Origin: Natrinema hispanicum
GTDB lineage: Archaea; Halobacteriota; Halobacteria; Halobacteriales; Natrialbaceae
Assembly: GCF_004217335.1 (NCBI RefSeq)
Contig: NZ_SHMP01000006.1
Coordinates: 248,001 to 312,000 of the forward strand
Length of the DNA: 64,000 nt
Direction of reading: 5' to 3'
Shown: piece after piece, positions 59,463-64,000 of the stretch
Layout: each line of letters begins with the position of its first letter
How positions within the stretch are numbered: the first letter of the stretch is position 1
The notes under the pieces: model-generated
Databases searched by the model: none
Seen by the model: only the letters and a program-made list of their open reading frames with translations
Told to the model about the DNA's origin: nothing
Made by a program: the position numbers and the translations under genes

Positions 59463-59610
59463 CCGGCGGTGATCCAGGACTCCTCTCGCGCGAGTCAGCC
59501 GGGATGCTGTTCTCGAGACACATATCGAATTCTCGTCAATTTCGCTGTCGCATGGCGAACCGCTGACCGGTACCAAAACCTCTTTTCGCGTTCTGGCCCT
59601 TCGGTCGTAC

Positions 59611-60453
59611 ATGGTGACTTCCGACGAAGAGACGATTCCGCCAGAGACGTGTCCAACCACTGATAGCATGCCGATGCTCGGCCTCGGCACCTGGCAAAAC
59701 GAGGACCCCGAGCAGTGTGCCGAGAGCGTTCGGACGGCGCTCGAGACGGGCTACCGACATATCGACACCGCCCAGATTTACGGCAACGAGGACGCCGTCG
59801 GTGACGGAATCGCGGCCGCGGACGTCGACCGCGAGGAGATCTTCCTCGCGACCAAGGTCTGGATCGACAACCTCGAACACGACGACGTCCTCGAGACGAC
59901 CCGCGAGAGTCTCGACCGACTGGGCGTCGACTACGTTGACCTACTGTACGTCCACTGGCCGTCCCGGACCTACGACGCCGAGGAGACCCTCGGGGCCTTT
60001 TCCGAGCTCGTCGACGAGGGCCTGACCGAGCGCATCGGTGTCAGTAACTTCCAGCCCGAACAGCTCGAGGAAGCCGTCGACGTCTGTGACGTGCCGATCT
60101 TCGCAAATCAGGTCGAGTTGCATCCGCTGCTCCCACAGGCGGAGCTTCGGGAGGCCTGTGAGGCCCACGACGTCGAGGTCGTCGGCTACTCGCCGCTCGC
60201 CCGTGGGCAGGTCCTCGACCAGCCCGACATCCAGGAGATCGCCGACAAACACGACGCCAGCGAGGCACAAGTCAGCCTCGCCTGGGCACGCGAGAAGGGC
60301 GTGACGGCGATTCCGAAGGCGACTAGCGCAGATCACATTACGGACAACTGGGAATCGCTGGCGGTGGACCTCGACGACGAAGACATCGACGCGATCGACG
60401 CCATCGACGAGACGAGTCGCGAAGTCGATCCCGACTTCGCCCCCTGGAACTGA
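59611..60453 (+). CDS. Aldo/keto reductase
   Basis: The 280-residue TIM-barrel enzyme has the catalytic tetrad: D and Y in GYRHIDTAQIYGNEDAVGDG, K in FLATKVWI and H in YVHWPSRTYD. The C-terminal NADPH contacts are in TAIPKATSADHITDN. It reduces sugar or keto compounds with NADPH. A later Met at 59668 (SMPMLGLGTWQ) could be the start. Confidence 0.95.
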   Translation: MVTSDEETIPPETCPTTDSMPMLGLGTWQNEDPEQCAESVRTALETGYRHIDTAQIYGNEDAVGDGIAAADVDREEIFLATKVWIDNLEHDDVLETTRESLDRLGVDYVDLLYVHWPSRTYDAEETLGAFSELVDEGLTERIGVSNFQPEQLEEAVDVCDVPIFANQVELHPLLPQAELREACEAHDVEVVGYSPLARGQVLDQPDIQEIADKHDASEAQVSLAWAREKGVTAIPKATSADHITDNWESLAVDLDDEDIDAIDAIDETSREVDPDFAPWN

Positions 60454-60597
60454 TCGGCGCGCGGATAGCTAGTCCGTCGAGACTCCCCTTCTTGCGTTCG
60501 CTCGAGTGTTGGTTCTGCAAGTGTGGCAGTAAACCTATATATCGAGTGTAAAGAAAAAGCAGGAAAGTTTACGGTACGGCAGCTTTTTGGCTCGCGT

Positions 60598-61356
60598 ATG
60601 TCTACCCGCTCACAACGTAGTGGCGGTGGTGGGCTTGTCGGCGCGGTCAGGACCGACATTCAGCGGTTACACGGGGCCTGGATGGAACTCGTCTTCCGCA
60701 GGCAACGTGGCCGCGGCCACTCCGTCATGGGCAAGTGGAAGCCCGAGACGCTGCCACAGAAGGTCGGCTATCACACCTGGAGCGCTTTGGGAGTCATCGG
60801 CTTGCTCGTCCTCTATCCGTTGACTGTCCTTGGTCTCGCAACCCGCTTTTACGCGGCGAAACTCGACTCGACGCGGACACGACTCGGCATCGTCGGCGTC
60901 ACGGCCGTCGCACTCGTCGGCTGGGGGACGCTGTCGGTGGTCGCATACGTGCTGAATCGGGTTCCCTTTGACGCCTTCCTCGCGATCGCAGCCGCAAGCG
61001 CCGTCGCGATCGTCTCGACCACGCTTGCGGCTGTCACCTCGAAGTTCGGTGGCCGGGCGCTTTCGGTCTTGCTTGCCTATCCGTTCGCGATGACGGCGCT
61101 GTTCCTGCCGCCGGTCGTCGCCGCGCTCGTGACGCCGTCGCTCCATCCGTACGTCCTCGATCCCAGCTACGACTTCGCCGTCTGGGCGCTCGATAACGTG
61201 CTGGTCGTCGGCGGCATCAACGACTACCTGCGCAGCAACTTCAGCCTCGAGGGGCCGGCCTACGTCGCGATGTGGCTCGGGATCTCGTTCCCGCTGGGCT
61301 GGGTCCTCGGCGGTGCGGTGACGCTTGCGAATCTGGTTCGCCCCTCCGAGGAGTAG
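60598..61356 (+). CDS. Conserved haloarchaeal membrane protein
   Basis: The 252-residue protein has a basic N-terminus (RRQRGRGHSVMGKWKPETLPQ) and then about five hydrophobic segments, ending with GISFPLGWVLGGAVTLANLV. It is conserved in haloarchaea as I recall but has no assigned function. A TATA-like ctatatatcg at about 60534 precedes the ATG at 60598. Confidence 0.85.
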   Translation: MSTRSQRSGGGGLVGAVRTDIQRLHGAWMELVFRRQRGRGHSVMGKWKPETLPQKVGYHTWSALGVIGLLVLYPLTVLGLATRFYAAKLDSTRTRLGIVGVTAVALVGWGTLSVVAYVLNRVPFDAFLAIAAASAVAIVSTTLAAVTSKFGGRALSVLLAYPFAMTALFLPPVVAALVTPSLHPYVLDPSYDFAVWALDNVLVVGGINDYLRSNFSLEGPAYVAMWLGISFPLGWVLGGAVTLANLVRPSEE

Positions 61357-61475
61357 CCGCGATTCGTGTTCTCCTGTTTCGTTAGTATCGGACAAAAGTA
61401 GTGACTTTCATTCGATAACATGAACGGACTGCCGATTCCCGATACCATTAGGTGGCCGATTCCTAACCCCCGCAT

Positions 61476-61670
61476 ATGGAGTTCGATCTTCCGAAGACGG
61501 CAGCCGTGTTCATCGTGATAATCGCGATCGGCGTCGGCGGTCTGGCCGCGTCACCGATGATGGCTGCGGACACCGTCCTGATGATGGTCGCGCCGTCGAT
61601 GATCGCCTTCGGCCTGATCATGCTCGCACTCGGCGTCAAACACGGCGAGTACCGCGCAGCAGGTCGCTAA
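61476..61670 (+). CDS. Small two-helix membrane protein (DUF7333-like)
   Basis: The 64-residue protein has two hydrophobic helices (AAVFIVIIAIGVGGLAA and LMMVAPSMIAFGLIMLALGV). It begins MEFDLPKT and ends HGEYRAAGR. It is found near other haloarchaeal genes but unassigned. A TATA-like cctaac is in the spacer. Confidence 0.75.
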   Translation: MEFDLPKTAAVFIVIIAIGVGGLAASPMMAADTVLMMVAPSMIAFGLIMLALGVKHGEYRAAGR

Positions 61671-61811
61671 CGGCCGAGACGTAGCCCTTGCTTTGTATCG
61701 CTATCGGACCACCGATCCGTTCTCTCCAAGCCGTCGCTCGCGACACTCTCGAGCGGCGAAGCCGAGAAAAGAAGCAGTTAGCGAGTGACGCGACCGTCGA
61801 CGGCGACCGGC

Positions 61812-62783
61812 CTACATGTAGCCGAGATCGCGCAGGCGCTCCATCAGGTCTTCTTTGTCCTGGGCGCGGCCAGCGCGTTCGGTCGTTCCCTCGAGGTCCT
61901 GGAGCCAGGCGGGCTCCTGGTCGCTCTTTTCGGTGCTGACTTCGCTTCCGAGCGAACGGAAGCCGGCGAAGTACTTCGGCGAGATCGGGATGTCGTCCTG
62001 TGCGACGCCTTCCGGCAGGTCGTCGTCGCTCTCGGGGACGTAGCCCTCCTCGGGGAAGTTCTCGACGGTGTCCGGCACCACGAAGTTCCAGAAGGCATCC
62101 CAGACGGCGGCCTCGTCGAACTGCAGGATGGGCTGAATGCGGTCGTGGGGCGGGTAGATGTCAGGATCGTGACGTGGCGAGAAGAACGTCTCATCGGCGC
62201 GGGCTTCCTGTTCGTCCCAGCGGACGCCGGAGATGACGCCGTCGATATCGTACTCCTCCAAGGCGTCGTTGAGTGCGACCGTCTTCAGCAGGTGGTTGCC
62301 GACGTAGGTGTCAAGCAGGAACGGGAACGTGTCCTCTTCATACTCGAGGATGTCACGGACGTGGTGCTGGTTGTGTTCGGAGAGCTCCGAGATGTCGATG
62401 TCGTCGCCCGGCTCGAGGTCGTGTTCGTCGACGTACGCGCCGACGTCCTCGTTGCGTGCATAGATGACTTCGAGGTCCCACTCGTCGGCCCAGTGGTCGA
62501 CGAAGTCGTGGATCTCGTCGAAGTGCTGGTAGTGGTCGATAAAGACCGCTGGCGGTACCTCGAGGTCGAATCGGTCGGCGACCTCCTTGATGAAGTACAG
62601 GGTCAGCGTCGAGTCCTTGCCGCCGGTCCACATGACAGCGGGGTTCTCGTAGGACTCGAGGCCTTCACGGGTGACCTCGATCGCTTTTTCGATCTTGTCC
62701 TGAATGTGGGCGTAGTCCTCGGGATCTTCGCCTTCGCCGTCGGTATAGTCGACGTCGACGTAGTCGGGGAAGTTCTCGCTCAT
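61812..62783 (-). CDS. Phosphoadenosine phosphosulfate reductase family PP-loop protein
   Basis: The 323-residue protein has the PP-loop MWTGGKDSTLTL near residue 52, a sulfate/adenylyl-binding pattern, and GVISGVRWDEQEARADETFF and SPRHDPDIYPPHDRIQPI. It belongs to the PAPS reductase/sulfurtransferase class that adenylates a substrate; sulfate assimilation is possible but not proven. The start at 62783 (MSENFPDYVDV) fits the family. Confidence 0.93.
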   Translation of the reverse strand: MSENFPDYVDVDYTDGEGEDPEDYAHIQDKIEKAIEVTREGLESYENPAVMWTGGKDSTLTLYFIKEVADRFDLEVPPAVFIDHYQHFDEIHDFVDHWADEWDLEVIYARNEDVGAYVDEHDLEPGDDIDISELSEHNQHHVRDILEYEEDTFPFLLDTYVGNHLLKTVALNDALEEYDIDGVISGVRWDEQEARADETFFSPRHDPDIYPPHDRIQPILQFDEAAVWDAFWNFVVPDTVENFPEEGYVPESDDDLPEGVAQDDIPISPKYFAGFRSLGSEVSTEKSDQEPAWLQDLEGTTERAGRAQDKEDLMERLRDLGYM

Positions 62784-63133
62784 CTCGTAATTAGATATAA
62801 TTAGGAGAGGTAAATTCTTTGGGTCGGCGGAAAGCTCTGTCGCCATTTCGGACCCGTCGGTGCCTGGTTCCCGTCGGCCGGCGCGGATAGCAGCGGTGAT
62901 ACCGGCGAATCGGTCGGTCTCGAGAGCTGAAACCCGACCATGTGCGATCGACACGAACGAGACGGGCAGGACTGCTGGGCCGAGCCGGCTCCGTCGCCGC
63001 CCCGTGTGCGAATGTTACCACTCGCGAAAAGTTCTTGTAGTAGCTCCCTGATGTGGATGTGTGGTTAGTTAGCAATCGGTAAGCGGCGGGCAAGTGATGG
63101 ACAGTCGAGAGCGCTGGGGGACCACTGGTCCGC
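62784..63133. other. Intergenic region, no gene recognised
   Basis: This 350-base spacer has no protein-like frame. A short AT-rich start (ttagatataattag, near 62790) would be the PP-loop gene promoter (leader of about 10-15 bases after a minus-strand TATA). No promoter for the next gene is clear. Confidence 0.4.
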
Positions 63134-64000
63134 ATGAGACGATGCCGCAATCCGGAGGACACTGTGTCAGCACATGAATCCGAGCCGACACGACGGAGCA
63201 TCGAAGTCGAGTATTGGGTCATCGACGACGAGGGGCGGCTGGCCGAACCGGCGGAACTCGTCGAGGCGTCGGCGGGAGCCGAGCGCGAGTTCGTCGAGCC
63301 GTTGCTCGAGATCAAAACGACGCCGTGTGAGACGACAGCGGAGCTACGCGACGAACTGTTCGACCGACTCGAGAGCGTCCTCGACCGGGCCGACGAACTC
63401 GACAAGGGCCTCGTTCCGCTCGCGACACCGGTAAATCACGACGAGGTGCGGGATCGCCCGAGCGACAGGACGCGGATCCAAGATCAGGTCATCGGTGACG
63501 AGTTCGAGTACGTCCGCCACTGTGCGGGAACTCATATCTACGTTGAACAACAACCGGGACGCGAGATCGACCAGTTGAACGCGCTCATCGCGCTCGATCC
63601 GGCGCTGGCGTTAGTCAACTCCTCGCCGTACTTCCGGGGTCGGTATCTGGCCGGCGGGGCGCGATCGAAACTCTACCGCTGGATGGCATACGATGGTGTC
63701 CCCCATCAGGGTCGGCTGTGGCCCTATGCCGACGACGCAGACGAGTGGACCCGCCGACTCGAGCGCCGATACGAGGAGTTCGTGACGGCAGCCATCGAAG
63801 CGGGTGCCGATCGGGCGACTATCCAGTCGAGTTTCGACCCCGAAAGTGCCGTCTGGACGCCCGTACAGCTCCGAGAAACGTTTTCGACCGTGGAGTGGCG
63901 CTCGCCCGATACCGCCCTCCCGAGTCAGGTCGTCCGGCTGGCCGACAGGATCGCCGAGGTCACCGCTCACCTCGAGGACGCCGAGATACGCATCGAGGGG
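63134..64000 (+). CDS. gshA: Glutamate-cysteine ligase (GCS2/GshA type), 3' truncated by window end
   Basis: The frame is open from the ATG at 63134 (or GTG 63164) to the window end, 289 codons. SIEVEYWVIDDEGRLAEPAE matches the N-terminal GCS2 motif, HCAGTHIYVEQQPGREIDQL the active-site His region, and SPYFRGRYLAGGARSKLYRWM follows. GshA makes gamma-glutamylcysteine, the main thiol of haloarchaea. The full length would be about 360 residues. Confidence 0.88.
   Translation, partial: MRRCRNPEDTVSAHESEPTRRSIEVEYWVIDDEGRLAEPAELVEASAGAEREFVEPLLEIKTTPCETTAELRDELFDRLESVLDRADELDKGLVPLATPVNHDEVRDRPSDRTRIQDQVIGDEFEYVRHCAGTHIYVEQQPGREIDQLNALIALDPALALVNSSPYFRGRYLAGGARSKLYRWMAYDGVPHQGRLWPYADDADEWTRRLERRYEEFVTAAIEAGADRATIQSSFDPESAVWTPVQLRETFSTVEWRSPDTALPSQVVRLADRIAEVTAHLEDAEIRIEG

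Overview
The window is archaeal chromosome from a haloarchaeon. The DNA is GC-rich, the proteins are very acidic, many start codons sit 25-35 bases after a TATA-like box as expected for leaderless mRNAs, and it carries GatE, CetZ, an Orc1/Cdc6, TrmB and Lrp regulators, HalOD1 proteins, ribosomal protein S17e and a typical haloarchaeal rRNA operon. The 16S and gene content look most like Natrialbaceae (Natrinema/Haloterrigena type); that placement is my inference, not a search result.

Layout. 1-8.6 kb: tail of a BtuD-like ATPase, gatE, a Tat-exported DUF1254/DUF1214 protein, a divergent Lrp regulator/EamA transporter pair, a zinc-ribbon protein, a Tat lipoprotein and a TrmJ-like methyltransferase. 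8.8-10.8 kb: a probable replication origin, with an AT-rich CTAG-dense island, an exact 27-bp inverted repeat with G-strings plus weaker copies, then orc1/cdc6. 10.9-17.8 kb: pterin genes (a divergent DHPS-like protein, then mptE behind a possibly structured leader), an MBL-fold hydrolase, cetZ, photolyase and a HalOD1 protein. 17.8-26.8 kb: a sugar uptake and catabolism block on the minus strand (TIM-barrel isomerase, Gfo/Idh dehydrogenase, CUT1 ABC transporter, TrmB regulator) whose solute-binding-protein gene is frameshifted. 27-39.4 kb: MscS, two UspA proteins, small conserved proteins, an aminotransferase, membrane proteins, dodecin, an IscA-type protein, hisD and a drug-type ABC exporter.

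39.4-45.3 kb is a complete rRNA operon (four candidate promoters, 16S, tRNA-Ala(TGC), 23S, 5S, terminator hairpin) with both pre-rRNA processing stems visible. 45.8-64 kb carries a geranylgeranyl-reductase-like flavoprotein, a 2-hydroxyacid dehydrogenase, asd, rps17e, a CPA antiporter, a DUF447/CitG-like pair, a cupin, an rRNA m5C methyltransferase with a PUA-like partner, a PAC2 protein, amidase, aldo-keto reductase, a PAPS-reductase-type PP-loop protein and the start of a glutamate-cysteine ligase.

The observations I rate highest are: (1) the origin module; (2) five dispersed copies of an about 80-bp element with terminal inverted repeats and an inner stem preserved by compensatory changes, usually lying next to stop codons; (3) the frameshift in the sugar-binding protein, which falls exactly on a small perfect palindrome; and (4) a leader before mptE with two mutually exclusive pairings. 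No transposase, CRISPR array or prophage was seen.
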